Assembly: GCF_963666145.1 (NCBI RefSeq)
Contig: NZ_OY762614.1
Coordinates: forward strand, 2,280,001 to 2,344,000
Direction of reading: 5' to 3'
Length of the DNA: 64,000 nucleotides
Origin: an uncultured Desulfobacter sp.
GTDB taxonomy: Bacteria; Desulfobacterota; Desulfobacteria; Desulfobacterales; Desulfobacteraceae
A model generated the notes under the pieces. The model saw only the letters and a program-made list of their open reading frames with translations. It was not told the origin of the DNA and did no database searches. The position numbers and the translations under genes were made by a program. Below are positions 1 through 8,962 of this stretch, piece after piece (the stretch's first letter is position 1; each line of letters starts with the position of its first letter).

Positions 1-1
1 G

Positions 2-247
2 GAACAGGTTCAGTCCGGGGAAAAATCCATTAACAAGGCCTTTAACGAAGTTCAGGCCCAGCGCCGTGAAAGCGGTGAAATCAAAGGCAGGGAGACCGAC
101 GGACTCGGACTTTCGGCAAAGTACACCCAGTCGTTAGGGAAATTCCTCAAAGAGCTGACCCGCATCCGGGAACAGGGGTGGCAGGAGGTCAGTCGGGAGA
201 AAGCCGTGGCCGATATTGAGGCCATCCTCGACCTGATCAAAAACTAA
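2..247 (+). CDS. C-terminal fragment of an unrecognised protein
   Basis: An open frame runs in from the window edge and stops at TAA 245-247, giving the last 81 residues of a protein. The sequence is highly charged and probably helical, ending IEAILDLIKN, with no cysteine or membrane segment. I do not recognise the family. Codon use looks like that of the neighbours, so it is probably a real gene end. The minus-strand frame opposite (52-240) is a shadow. Confidence 0.55.
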   Translation, partial: EQVQSGEKSINKAFNEVQAQRRESGEIKGRETDGLGLSAKYTQSLGKFLKELTRIREQGWQEVSREKAVADIEAILDLIKN

Positions 248-290
248 AAGAACTCTTCTTTCCCAAGGGCCTTTTTAGCCCGCATCTCCC

Positions 291-339
291 GTTGCGCCAA
301 AGGAAATATTCGCCAGATTTGACTCGCCTTTGGCGCAAC
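291..339. repeat. 13-bp perfect inverted repeat between genes
   Basis: GTTGCGCCAAAGG (291-303) is repeated in inverted form at 327-339 around a 23-nt spacer. It lies 44 nt after the first stop codon. No T-run follows directly, so it may be a weak terminator, an operator or a small repeat element. Apart from this, 248-488 holds a short GGGC/GCCC stem near 268-280 and no gene. Confidence 0.5.
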
Positions 340-488
340 ACGGAACATGGGCCAAAAACCGATTCATATCTTCTTCTCTGTAAAATTTACCCCCCTGAAA
401 GAACTCTTGTGTGTTAAGGGGTATTCACGTATGATTGAAATCAAGCACAAAAAATTCAATCATTTAAATACCCGGCGCATAAACTATT

Positions 489-2429
489 TTGCTCAAATCA
501 TTCTTTAAAAAAATTAAAGGGGCAGTAGATTCTGTCGCAAAAAATCAGAATGTAAACCCCGACGAGGAATTATCTTCTGCGTTTAACGCGATGACCTCTG
601 CGGTTTGGATTATTGATAAAGACCATTCTATCTTAAAATCCAACACCGCTGCCGAGCGGTTATTCCATAGAAGCAATAGTGAAGTCATCGGTGAAAAATG
701 CTGGCGTATTTTGCATGGTACGAATCAACCCATTAAAGAGTGCCCCCTCATCAAAGCCCGTCAAAGCTTACAACAAGAATGCATTGAGATGCCAATCAAC
801 GGCAGATGGTTTGAAGTCGTGGTAAACCCGATTCTTGATTCCAGCGGGAAACCCTCAAAGTATATTCACATCGTCACGGATATTACCGAAGCCAAATTAA
901 CCAAGGCAGAACTTGTCGTACAATCAGAAAGGATACAGACCTTTTTCAATTCCATCAACGACGCCATATTTGTCCATCCCCTGGCTTTAGATGGGTTTAA
1001 ACCCTTTGTTGAAGTCAATGATATTGCCTGTAAGCGATATGGGTATACCTATGATGAATTGATGCATCTTTCGGCATCGGATATAACGGTCAAGCCGGAT
1101 GTCATCGGGCATTCCAGCCCCCATTGCAGGAATAATCTGCTCAAAAACAAGCTGCTGGTTTTTGAAACATGTCATGTCAAAAAATCAGGCGAGATATTTC
1201 CCGTTGAAATCAATTCCAATATCTTCTATCAAAACGGAAAACCTCACATTCTTGCCGTTGTTCGGGATATTACGGATCGAAAAAAGGCCGAAGAAGTGCT
1301 TCGGAAAAGCGAACAGGCCTTTCGAAACCTGTTTGATAATCATGCTGCAGTCAAACTCATTCTTGATCCCGGTACCGGCCGGATTATCGCAGCGAACAAG
1401 GCGGCGGAGGAATTTTATGGCTGGCGTTGTGACACGCTGACACAAATGAACATTGACCAAATCAATACAAAATCCTTTGACGAAATTAAGCCTCTGATGG
1501 CCAAGGCGAAAAAACAGGAACGCATTTGTTTTGAATTTCAACACCGGTTGGCCGACGGCTCCCTGCGGGATGTTGAGGTGTTCAGCAGCGGGGTTGAGAT
1601 GAATGGAGAAAAATATCTGCATTCCATTGTTCATGACATTACAGAACAAAAAAAAGTCACAAAAGATATGGAGGAACTGCGGATTCAAAATTGGCACCTC
1701 AAAAAACAGGAGAGCCTCAGCCGAATGGCAGGGGCAATTTCCCACCACTTTAACAACCACTTGATGGCGATCATGGGGAACCTGGAGCTGAGTCTTAAAT
1801 TGATCGAGAGAGGAGACTCTCCGCTCAAACATCTAATGAAATCCATGGACGTTGCGCAAAATGCGGCCAAAGTCAACGGACTAATGCTTACCTACCTTGG
1901 AAAAAACACCTCCGGAAAAATGCCGATGGATATTGGCAAAGTCTGTAGAATGACCATGCCGCTTCTGAGGGCTTCTTTGCCAATCAACATTGTCGTGGAG
2001 GCGGACTTCCCGGATCAGGGCCCCATCATCCACGGCAATGAGAATCAAATTCAGCAGTTAGTCACCAACCTTGTCACCAATGCCGCCGAGTCATATCAAA
2101 AAGAAGGCACCATCTTTTTTAGTTTAAAAACCGTTTCTTCCGACCAAATACCCAAAAAACACCGATTCCCGGTGGACTGGGTGCCTGATCACGAAAATTA
2201 TGCATGTATCGAGGTTGCGGACACAGGTTGCGGAATTGAGAAACAGAACATCGAAAAAATATTCGATCCGTTTTTTTCGACCAAAACCACGGGAAGAGGT
2301 CTTGATTTACCTGTTGTTCTGGGAATTGCACAGAACAACAATGGTGTCATTACCCTGGAAAGCGAACCGGGAAAGGGTAGTACCTTTCGATTCTTCGCGC
2401 CTGTTGAAGCGCAGCCGAACTCACCTTAG
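489..2429 (+). CDS. Orphan multi-PAS sensor histidine kinase
   Basis: A 646-residue cytoplasmic signalling kinase with no membrane helix. Three PAS domains lie at about 28-135, 148-262 and 275-385, the last two each ending in a PAC-like D-I-T motif. The phosphoacceptor region is SHHFNNHL (His419). An HATPase domain with N box (Asn531) and G1 motif DTGCGI (578-583) follows. The G2 region reads GRGLDLP where related kinases have GxGLGLA. The frame starts with TTG at 489 and has no clear ribosome site; ATG 591 (Met35) is an alternative that would leave PAS1 nearly complete. No response regulator is adjacent, so the partner is unknown. Family assignment is firm; signal and output are not inferable. 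Confidence 0.85.
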   Translation: MLKSFFKKIKGAVDSVAKNQNVNPDEELSSAFNAMTSAVWIIDKDHSILKSNTAAERLFHRSNSEVIGEKCWRILHGTNQPIKECPLIKARQSLQQECIEMPINGRWFEVVVNPILDSSGKPSKYIHIVTDITEAKLTKAELVVQSERIQTFFNSINDAIFVHPLALDGFKPFVEVNDIACKRYGYTYDELMHLSASDITVKPDVIGHSSPHCRNNLLKNKLLVFETCHVKKSGEIFPVEINSNIFYQNGKPHILAVVRDITDRKKAEEVLRKSEQAFRNLFDNHAAVKLILDPGTGRIIAANKAAEEFYGWRCDTLTQMNIDQINTKSFDEIKPLMAKAKKQERICFEFQHRLADGSLRDVEVFSSGVEMNGEKYLHSIVHDITEQKKVTKDMEELRIQNWHLKKQESLSRMAGAISHHFNNHLMAIMGNLELSLKLIERGDSPLKHLMKSMDVAQNAAKVNGLMLTYLGKNTSGKMPMDIGKVCRMTMPLLRASLPINIVVEADFPDQGPIIHGNENQIQQLVTNLVTNAAESYQKEGTIFFSLKTVSSDQIPKKHRFPVDWVPDHENYACIEVADTGCGIEKQNIEKIFDPFFSTKTTGRGLDLPVVLGIAQNNNGVITLESEPGKGSTFRFFAPVEAQPNSP

Positions 2430-2509
2430 CCAACCCTATGCCCAATCATCTAAACCGACATTTATGTAATTCAAAAAAATAATCTCGACGGGAAATGTCA
2501 TATCTTTTC

Positions 2510-2571
2510 TTGACATATTTCGTTTCTCCCTATAAAAACGTCTGGCTTGTTTCTTTATACAGAAACAAGCC
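2510..2571 (+). promoter_or_regulatory. Possible sigma-70 promoter and leader hairpin before trpB2
   Basis: TTGACA (2510-2515) and TATAAA (2531-2536) are spaced 15 nt, shorter than ideal. Just downstream GGCTTGTTTCT (2544-2554) pairs perfectly with AGAAACAAGCC (2561-2571) over a 6-nt loop. No T-run follows, so the hairpin is more likely an operator or an mRNA 5' structure than a terminator. Confidence 0.4.
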
Positions 2572-2621
2572 CTTAAAACGAATTGATATCTATACCCTTA
2601 ATGGAAAAGGAGCAGGATCAT

Positions 2622-3995
2622 ATGCCCACCAAAATTTATTTAACCGAAGATGAAATTCCACGCCAATGGTACAACCTGGCAGCAGACCTGCCCGGCACCA
2701 TTAATCCGCCCCTGGGACAGGACGGCAAACCCATCAGTCCGGATATGCTGGCGGCCGTATTTCCCATGAATCTGATCGAACAGGAGATGTCCCAGGAACG
2801 CTGGATCGACATCCCCGAAGGTATCCTGGACCTGCTTTACCGGTGGCGGCCCTCTCCGCTGCACCGGGCAATAAACCTGGAAAAGGCGCTGGGAACACCG
2901 GCAAAGATTTTTTATAAAAATGAAAGTGTTTCCCCGGCCGGCAGCCATAAACCCAATACCGCAGTGGCCCAGGCCTGGTACAATAAGGAGTTCGGCATCA
3001 AACGGCTGACCACGGAAACCGGTGCCGGCCAGTGGGGGTCTGCCCTCTCCCATGCCTGCGCCCTTCTGGGTATGGAGTGCAAGGTGTTCATGGTCAGGAT
3101 CAGTTTTGACCAAAAACCCTTCAGAAAAACCCTCATGCAGACCTGGGGCGGAGAATGTATTGCAAGCCCGTCCAATGAAACCCAGGTCGGCCGGGATATC
3201 CTGGCAAAAATGCCGGACACCCCCGGGTCCCTGGGCATTGCCATTTCAGAGGCCATTGAAGCGGCCGTCAGTGATAAAACCGGCGGCACCCGGTATGCTT
3301 TAGGGTCCGTGCTCAACCACGTCATGCTGCACCAGACCATTATCGGCCTGGAAGCCAAAAAACAGCTGGAGAAATTCGGAATCAAAAAAGTGGATACGGT
3401 AATCGGCTGTGCCGGCGGCGGTTCCAACTTCGCAGGCCTGGCCTTCCCCTTTGTTCTGGATAAAATCAACGGGGACGACATTGAGATTATCCCCGTGGAG
3501 CCGGTCTCCTGCCCGACGCTTACGGCAACACCGTTCTCCTATGACTTCGGGGATGTGGCCCAGATGACCCCCATGCTGCCCATGCACTCTTTGGGGCATA
3601 AATTCATCCCGGCCCCCATCCATGCCGGCGGACTAAGATACCACGGCATGGCGCCCCTGGTTTCCCACGCCGTTGAAGCCGGACTGATGAGCCCCATGGC
3701 CATCAAACAGCTGGAATGTTATGAAGCAGGTTTGACGTTTGCCCGCACCGAAGGTCTGGTTGTGGCCCCTGAAACCACCCATGCCGTGGCCTGCGCCATC
3801 CGCTGTGCAAAGCAGGCAAAAGAGGAAGGAAAGGAGAAAACCATCATATTCAACCTCTCAGGCCACGGACTCATGGACCTTGCCGGGTATGAAAAATATA
3901 TGGCAGGGGAACTCCAGGATATTGTCATGTCTGCCCAGGATGTGGCGGAATCCAGAAGCATCAGCATCGACGGGTATCCCGTACCCAAAATTTAA
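2622..3995 (+). CDS. trpB2: Tryptophan synthase beta chain, TrpB2 type
   Basis: A PLP enzyme that condenses indole with serine to tryptophan. The long TrpB2 class (457 residues here, about 400 for ordinary TrpB) is recognised by its extra N-terminal part (EIPRQWYNLAADLP) and by SPAGSHKPN, where Lys110 would hold the cofactor. A glycine-rich phosphate loop GGGSN lies in the second half. I chose ATG 2622 because AAAAGGAG (2605-2612) sits 9 nt before it; an upstream in-frame TTG (2583) has no such site. No trpA or other trp gene is nearby, which suits TrpB2 enzymes thought to salvage free indole. A GC-rich hairpin follows the gene. Confidence 0.92.
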   Translation: MPTKIYLTEDEIPRQWYNLAADLPGTINPPLGQDGKPISPDMLAAVFPMNLIEQEMSQERWIDIPEGILDLLYRWRPSPLHRAINLEKALGTPAKIFYKNESVSPAGSHKPNTAVAQAWYNKEFGIKRLTTETGAGQWGSALSHACALLGMECKVFMVRISFDQKPFRKTLMQTWGGECIASPSNETQVGRDILAKMPDTPGSLGIAISEAIEAAVSDKTGGTRYALGSVLNHVMLHQTIIGLEAKKQLEKFGIKKVDTVIGCAGGGSNFAGLAFPFVLDKINGDDIEIIPVEPVSCPTLTATPFSYDFGDVAQMTPMLPMHSLGHKFIPAPIHAGGLRYHGMAPLVSHAVEAGLMSPMAIKQLECYEAGLTFARTEGLVVAPETTHAVACAIRCAKQAKEEGKEKTIIFNLSGHGLMDLAGYEKYMAGELQDIVMSAQDVAESRSISIDGYPVPKI

Positions 3996-4010
3996 CCTGC
4001 AGGACTTCAG

Positions 4011-4039
4011 CATCCACCCCGGGCCCACCGGGGTGGATG
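4011..4039 (+). terminator. Hairpin terminator after trpB2
   Basis: CATCCACCCCGG (4011-4022) and CCGGGGTGGATG (4028-4039) form a perfect 12-bp stem with a 5-nt loop, 15 nt after the trpB2 stop. It lacks an immediate T-run, but the stem is strong and well placed. Confidence 0.6.
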
Positions 4040-4184
4040 TCAGACCTACGGGTAATTCTTTCCCTTGAAATTGCTTGTTATGGGAAATTCCTGCCCCGCC
4101 CGCTATCATATTTCCAATTTCCTGCCCAGGCATTATCACACCAACATATTGAAAATACTATTTATATTTTATATCCATATTAAT

Positions 4185-4200
4185 TGGCATGATGGTTGCT
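4185..4200 (+). promoter_or_regulatory. Sigma-54 promoter for fliK
   Basis: TGGCATGATGGTTGCT matches the sigma-54 consensus TGGCAYRNNNNTTGCW at every defined base, with exact GG-N10-GC spacing. It lies 50 nt before the fliK start. Confidence 0.85.
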
Positions 4201-4250
4201 ATTTTTGACACTGAAACGGATGAAAAAGGCCAATAAATTAAAGGTGACCC

Positions 4251-6212
4251 ATGTTATCCAATACTTCAGGCATCAATACATTACTGACAGAAAATTCTTC
4301 AACCGCCCTCATGGGCGTAACCGGCAGCAGCACGGCATCCACAGACGGTAGGGTCTCTGCATTTCAAGGGCAACTGGACAAAACCATGCGGCAAAACGCA
4401 AGGCAAAGTACAGGCCAAGAGAACGCTGTTGTGGACGACGCGAACGTCAGCCGTCCAGAGGATAGCGCCCAAACAGAGGTTTCAGCGATTGCCGGTTCCC
4501 AAAAGCCCGAACTATCCACAGGACAGCAGAACACTGAAATGAACACAGTGGAAAAATCTAATTTTGCTGTCCGCACGACCAAGCAAAAGGTTTCAGACGT
4601 TGAAGACGCTCTGGAAAACGGCGGCGGAGTCGAATTTCTCACGGAATTAAAAAATCTGCTCTTAGCACTCTCCAATGGCGATCTGGACAATCTTTCCCTG
4701 GATGAAAACGGGCTTGAAGCCCTTGGCGATTTACTTGTTCAGGCAGGTTTTGACCAGGCATCTGTCGAAGAACTGATGTCGAATTTGACCCTTGCCCTTG
4801 AAGAGAACGCCGGTGTTATCTCTGTATCCGATTTCATGGCGGATCTGTTTGAATTGCCCCTTGCCGAAGACGAGGACATCACCCAGGCAGATACGCTCAT
4901 GCCCACCTCTGATCTGCCGTATATCAAGTCCCTTCTGTCGATGATGGGGGTGGATGAACAGCAAATCACAGCAATGATGGATGACGCCTCCGAAGGAACC
5001 CGGGGATTTGATTTTGACGAGTTTATCGAACAGTTAAAGCAGCTTTTAAATACCGCCCAGGAATCCGGCATGAGCTATCAGACAGAAGATGATGACAACG
5101 CCTATGCCTCCCTTTTAAAGCAGCTTAATCTCGATTCTTTTATTGAAGACACCGAAGAACCTTTGACGCTGGCCACACTGATTGATGCCTTTGACCAGAA
5201 GCGGGATCTATTGAAAGACAATCTACCCAGCCCAACCGAACAATCGGTACCCGAATTCTTTACAACGGACGATTTTGATTCCCTGGCAACCCAATCCGGC
5301 CGTCACGGTTTGCTGAACCAGCTTTTTTCCGGTCTGACGATTCAGAATGACAGCGAAGAGACCGTTGATTCGGCCGTAACAATCAGCGCAAATGCAGACG
5401 CCATGGCCAAGGAGATTGAAGACCGCTTCCAGGTTCAGTTCATGGATCAAATCAACCGAAATAAGGTGAGTGCAAACCCCTCTGCCGGGGGGCAAACCGG
5501 TGATAATCAAACAGGGGGGACCGATGCGGATGACGCACTTAAACTATCCAGCACGATTTCAGGTGCAGGGGGTGCAACCAAGGAATCGACAGCCCAGATG
5601 GCTCTCAAAGCGGCCCAGGCAGATGTGGCAGCCACAGAAAAAATGAATGCAGCCAATTCATTGTCAGGGGATTCCACATCCAAGGGTTCAGACACCCAGA
5701 ATCTTATTTTCGGTGTGGAAAAATCGGCCAGCACATCGACGTTGGGCGCTTCGGGCTCCCAGCGTACCCAGCAGGCATTTTCCACACTGCCCGACTTTGT
5801 GACCCGACAGGTAGGCAAAAGCATTGTCCGGTCAATCAATACCGGCAACAACACCATCCAAATGCAACTCAAACCCCCTGAGTTAGGAAAGGTCTTCCTG
5901 AACATTGACCACAGCGGCAGTTCCGTAAAGGTCAGCGTCATTACCGAACACCAGTCGGCAAAAGATATCCTGGCAGCCAATGTCAATGAAATCAAAACCA
6001 TGCTCTCTTCCTCAGGCATTAACCTTGAGAGTTTTGAAGTTGATATGAGCAGTGATTTTCAGCAGTCCATGGCCGATGCCCGGAACCAGTCAGCCGGAAA
6101 GAAGCAGGCCTCCCAAGGCACCGGTGACGATGCCCAGGACGATATGACGGATATTTTAACGATTCAGACTGCGGCAGTAAATAGCAACGGCTCCCTGCAT
6201 TTTGTTGCTTAA
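4251..6212 (+). CDS. fliK: Flagellar hook-length control protein FliK
   Basis: A secreted molecular ruler that measures hook length and switches the export apparatus (via FlhB) from rod/hook to filament substrates. The 653-residue protein has a long, low-complexity, Ser/Thr/Gln-rich and acidic N-terminal part. The typical FliK C-terminal domain is at about 530-610 (MQLKPPELGKVFLNI, then VSVITEHQSAKDIL). ATG 4251 has AAAGGTG upstream and a sigma-54 promoter beyond. A strong palindromic terminator follows, so fliK appears to be transcribed alone; hook genes flgD and flgE, often next to it, are absent here. Confidence 0.93.
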   Translation: MLSNTSGINTLLTENSSTALMGVTGSSTASTDGRVSAFQGQLDKTMRQNARQSTGQENAVVDDANVSRPEDSAQTEVSAIAGSQKPELSTGQQNTEMNTVEKSNFAVRTTKQKVSDVEDALENGGGVEFLTELKNLLLALSNGDLDNLSLDENGLEALGDLLVQAGFDQASVEELMSNLTLALEENAGVISVSDFMADLFELPLAEDEDITQADTLMPTSDLPYIKSLLSMMGVDEQQITAMMDDASEGTRGFDFDEFIEQLKQLLNTAQESGMSYQTEDDDNAYASLLKQLNLDSFIEDTEEPLTLATLIDAFDQKRDLLKDNLPSPTEQSVPEFFTTDDFDSLATQSGRHGLLNQLFSGLTIQNDSEETVDSAVTISANADAMAKEIEDRFQVQFMDQINRNKVSANPSAGGQTGDNQTGGTDADDALKLSSTISGAGGATKESTAQMALKAAQADVAATEKMNAANSLSGDSTSKGSDTQNLIFGVEKSASTSTLGASGSQRTQQAFSTLPDFVTRQVGKSIVRSINTGNNTIQMQLKPPELGKVFLNIDHSGSSVKVSVITEHQSAKDILAANVNEIKTMLSSSGINLESFEVDMSSDFQQSMADARNQSAGKKQASQGTGDDAQDDMTDILTIQTAAVNSNGSLHFVA

Positions 6213-6220
6213 GCATCATT

Positions 6221-6260
6221 CCGCCATGGGCCTGTCAAAACATTGACAGGCCCATGGCGG
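6221..6260 (+). terminator. Terminator after fliK
   Basis: An 18-bp perfect stem, CCGCCATGGGCCTGTCAA (6221-6238) with its complement at 6243-6260, closes over AACA eight nt after the fliK stop and is followed within a few bases by a T-run (6269-6273). The rest of the gap to fliL (6261-6579) holds only the sigma-54 promoter described next. Confidence 0.8.
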
Positions 6261-6466
6261 AAATGACGTTTTTAACCCGAACCCAATAAATACTTTTGCA
6301 AATTTTTCTTCTTTCCTATACTCTTTCCAGAAACAGTCATGGGCCGACTCGGCCTGTAAATACCCAGGATAAACCCACAACCAAGATAGTAAGAATCCAG
6401 TAACTTGCTGAAGACTTTCTTATGATTTTTTTATTTTCGTAATATCCTGACAATAATAACGCAGCC

Positions 6467-6482
6467 TGGCATAAGGCTTGCT
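6467..6482 (+). promoter_or_regulatory. Sigma-54 promoter for the fliL-fliA operon
   Basis: TGGCATAAGGCTTGCT is a full consensus match with GG-N10-GC spacing, 97 nt before the fliL start. It would drive fliL through fliA, which are closely packed. Confidence 0.85.
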
Positions 6483-6579
6483 GTAATTTTCTTTAACCTA
6501 ATTTATCAAGGACATTCGCAATTGCCGCCTGCAAAGGCCGGCTCAACAAACGAACGACCAGATTATTTTGGGAGGCGTT

Positions 6580-7185
6580 GTGACTGAAGATCTGCAGGAA
6601 AAAACAGAAGAGAACGAACTGATCGAATCCACAGACGAAGAGAACGGGGATTCAGAACAAGAACCTGTCAAAAAAGGGTTGATCGGCAAACTGCTGTCCG
6701 GGAAAAAAAAGCTGATCATCATTATTGTGCTGGCGCTCTTTTTATTGGGTGTGATCGGCGGCGTATTGTTTTTTCTGCTCGGCGGCAAAGACGAAAAGGC
6801 TACGGAACAACCGGTCGGCGAAGATGTCGTGACAGAGGAGAGCATTCAGGCCGCGTTGCAAGACCAGACCAAAGCGATATTCGAGGATATTGTGGAACTG
6901 GAACCCTTTGAACGAATTCTTTTAAAACAAGGTTCAAAGATGCAATTTATATCCCTTGGTATCGCCCTTGAAATGATGGACCCCGAATTCCGAAGACAGG
7001 TGTATGCCATGGAGCCCAGGATCAGGAAAATCATTGAAACCCAGGCGCGGCAAATGAGCTGGATGGAGCTGCGAACCCCCCAGGGAAAACTTAAATTCAA
7101 ATTTGCACTTCTGGGCCGGATCAACCAGATTTTTCCCAAAGTTGCCATAAGGCATATTTATTTTACAAATTTTATAATGCAGTGA
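6580..7185 (+). CDS. fliL: Flagellar basal body-associated protein FliL
   Basis: An inner-membrane protein that sits around the stator units and tunes torque. The 201 residues comprise an acidic cytoplasmic N-terminus, one membrane helix at about 46-71 (LIIIIVLALFLLGVIGGVLF) and a periplasmic FliL domain ending KVAIRHIYFTNFIMQ. I chose GTG 6580, with GGGAGG at 6570-6575; the frame is open to TTG 6568. It heads the export-gate operon; fliM starts 7 nt after its stop. A second FliL-like domain is encoded at 16943-18718. Confidence 0.88.
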   Translation: MTEDLQEKTEENELIESTDEENGDSEQEPVKKGLIGKLLSGKKKLIIIIVLALFLLGVIGGVLFFLLGGKDEKATEQPVGEDVVTEESIQAALQDQTKAIFEDIVELEPFERILLKQGSKMQFISLGIALEMMDPEFRRQVYAMEPRIRKIIETQARQMSWMELRTPQGKLKFKFALLGRINQIFPKVAIRHIYFTNFIMQ

Positions 7186-7192
7186 TGGTGCC

Positions 7193-8191
7193 ATGAGCGA
7201 AATACTATCCCAGGACGAAGTTGACAGTCTATTAGACGGACTGGATTCCGGAGAAGTAGAAACCGAAACCGATATGCCGGAGATCGCCGAGGAGGCGGCC
7301 GGGGGTGTCGTTGCCTATGATTTCACCAGTCAGGACAAGGTGGTCAGGGCACGAATGCCCACCTTTGACGTCATCAATGAACGTCTGTCCAGGGAAGTTC
7401 GCGCCACGCTATCTTCGCTGCTTCAAACCAATGTGGATGTCTCAGCCAACCCCTTTGACACCCTGAAATTTTCCGAATTTGTCCGCAGCCTTCCGGTACC
7501 CACAAGTCTCCACGTATTCAGGATGGAGCCGTTGAGGGGGCATGGCCTGGTGGTGTTTGAAAGTCAGTTGGTCTACAATCTCATTGATACGTTTTTCGGC
7601 GGAGAAGCCTTGGGAAAAGCAAGGGTTGAGGGACGCGAATTTACCCGCATTGAAGAGGTAATGATCAAAAAGGCGGTGGTGGCCGTTCTCAAAAATATTG
7701 AAGCGTCCTGGGCCCCTATAGAACCGGTCAGAGCGTCCTTGATCCGTTCGGAAATGAACCCGCAGTTCACGGCCATTGTTCTGCCCACGGACCTTGTCAT
7801 TGTCACCCGGTTTGAAATTGAACTGGAGCAGGCCGCAGGCAACCTTGTGGTCTGCTATCCCTACTCCATGATCGAGCCCATGCGGCATAAACTCTCCTCC
7901 GGTGTCCAGGCGGAAATTGAAGAGATTGATTATAACTGGCGGCGGATGATCGAAGAGGTCATTCTCAACTCCGAGGTCGATTTAAGAATTCTTCTGGGCA
8001 AAACCGAAATTACCGGTGAACGGCTTTTGTATATGCAGCCCGGAGATGTCATCCAACTGGATAACGACGCATCAGATCCCTTGTCCTGTTTTGTGGGCGG
8101 ACTTGTGAAACTGACAGGATTTATCGGGGTTCAACGGGGATTCCAGGCATTTAAGATCAACGATAAAATTGTAACCGACTGTGAGGGGTAA
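7193..8191 (+). CDS. fliM: Flagellar motor switch protein FliM
   Basis: A C-ring protein that binds phospho-CheY and reverses rotation. The N-terminal ILSQDEVDSLLDGL (residues 4-17) is the CheY-binding peptide; the CheC-like middle domain (about 45-235) and a SpoA domain (about 250-325) follow. The 332-residue length is normal. It lies between fliL and fliN with gaps of a few bases. Its N-terminal peptide closely resembles a motif repeated many times in the protein at 16943-18718. Confidence 0.95.
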   Translation: MSEILSQDEVDSLLDGLDSGEVETETDMPEIAEEAAGGVVAYDFTSQDKVVRARMPTFDVINERLSREVRATLSSLLQTNVDVSANPFDTLKFSEFVRSLPVPTSLHVFRMEPLRGHGLVVFESQLVYNLIDTFFGGEALGKARVEGREFTRIEEVMIKKAVVAVLKNIEASWAPIEPVRASLIRSEMNPQFTAIVLPTDLVIVTRFEIELEQAAGNLVVCYPYSMIEPMRHKLSSGVQAEIEEIDYNWRRMIEEVILNSEVDLRILLGKTEITGERLLYMQPGDVIQLDNDASDPLSCFVGGLVKLTGFIGVQRGFQAFKINDKIVTDCEG

Positions 8192-8192
8192 C

Positions 8193-8537
8193 ATGGTTGA
8201 CGAAAACGGCACCATAAATGGCGAAGAGATGGGAGAAGAATCCGAACAAAGTGAGGAGCGTGGCGCAAGGGAGCTGGATTTTATCCTGGATATCCCGCTG
8301 GAGCTCTCCGTGGAACTGGGTAAGACCAAGATGCTGGTCAACGATCTTTTGCAGCTGGCCCAGGGGTCCATCATTGAGTTGAACAAACTGGCCGGAGAAC
8401 CCCTGGAGGTTTATATCAACCGCAAGCTTATTGCCAGAGGCGAAGTTGTGGTGGTCAACGAAAAGTTCGGCGTGCGTCTCACCGACGTAATCACGCCCAT
8501 TGACCGCGTCAAATCCCTGGCAGCGGAAGATCAATGA
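8193..8537 (+). CDS. fliN: Flagellar motor switch protein FliN
   Basis: A C-ring component that docks export substrates via FliH. The 114 residues have a short acidic N-terminus and a SpoA domain (DIPLELSVELGKTKM through to VRLTDVITPIDRVKSL). I chose ATG 8193, which follows GAGGGG directly at the fliM stop; GTG 8181 would overlap fliM without better support. The stop overlaps the fliO start by 4 nt. Confidence 0.95.
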   Translation: MVDENGTINGEEMGEESEQSEERGARELDFILDIPLELSVELGKTKMLVNDLLQLAQGSIIELNKLAGEPLEVYINRKLIARGEVVVVNEKFGVRLTDVITPIDRVKSLAAEDQ

Positions 8538-8962
8538 ATACGCCTGCGGATCTGTGGATGGAATTCGGCAAAAGTTTTGGCATGCTGTTTGCCGTTCTGT
8601 TCATTTTTCTGCTCATCCTCTATCTTGTTCGCAGATTCTCGGGCCGGTTCGGCAACAGCGGCTCAACGGCGTTGATAAAGGTGTTATCCGTCCATCATCT
8701 CTCCCCCAAAGAAAAGCTTATGCTGGTGGCGGTCCAGGAGGAATCGATTCTCATCGGAATTTCGCCTGCCGGCATTTCGTCTTTAGCCCGTTTTGACACG
8801 TTGCCCGAAGCGACCGCGGCATCCCACGGTCCGGCAATCAACGCAAAATTTCAGAACCTGCTTAAAAAAAGTCTGATGAAGAACAACACGGCCCAGAAAA
8901 TGGCCGTAGAAAATGATTCTCCCGGTTCCGGTAACCTTTCCGGTCAAGGAGAGATATCATGA
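8534..8962 (+). CDS. fliO: Flagellar biosynthesis protein FliO
   Basis: A small membrane protein that helps assemble the FliP ring of the export gate. The 142-residue protein has one helix at about 12-30 (MLFAVLFIFLLILYLVRR) followed by a small cytoplasmic beta-rich domain (KVLSVHHLSPKEKLMLVAV). It overlaps fliN and fliP by ATGA on both sides, so translation is probably coupled. Confidence 0.88.
   Translation: MNTPADLWMEFGKSFGMLFAVLFIFLLILYLVRRFSGRFGNSGSTALIKVLSVHHLSPKEKLMLVAVQEESILIGISPAGISSLARFDTLPEATAASHGPAINAKFQNLLKKSLMKNNTAQKMAVENDSPGSGNLSGQGEIS

Noticed and set aside
1185..1832. 215-codon open frame on the minus strand
   Set aside because: It lies fully inside the histidine kinase gene, has no ribosome site and no domain-like sequence; a shadow frame.
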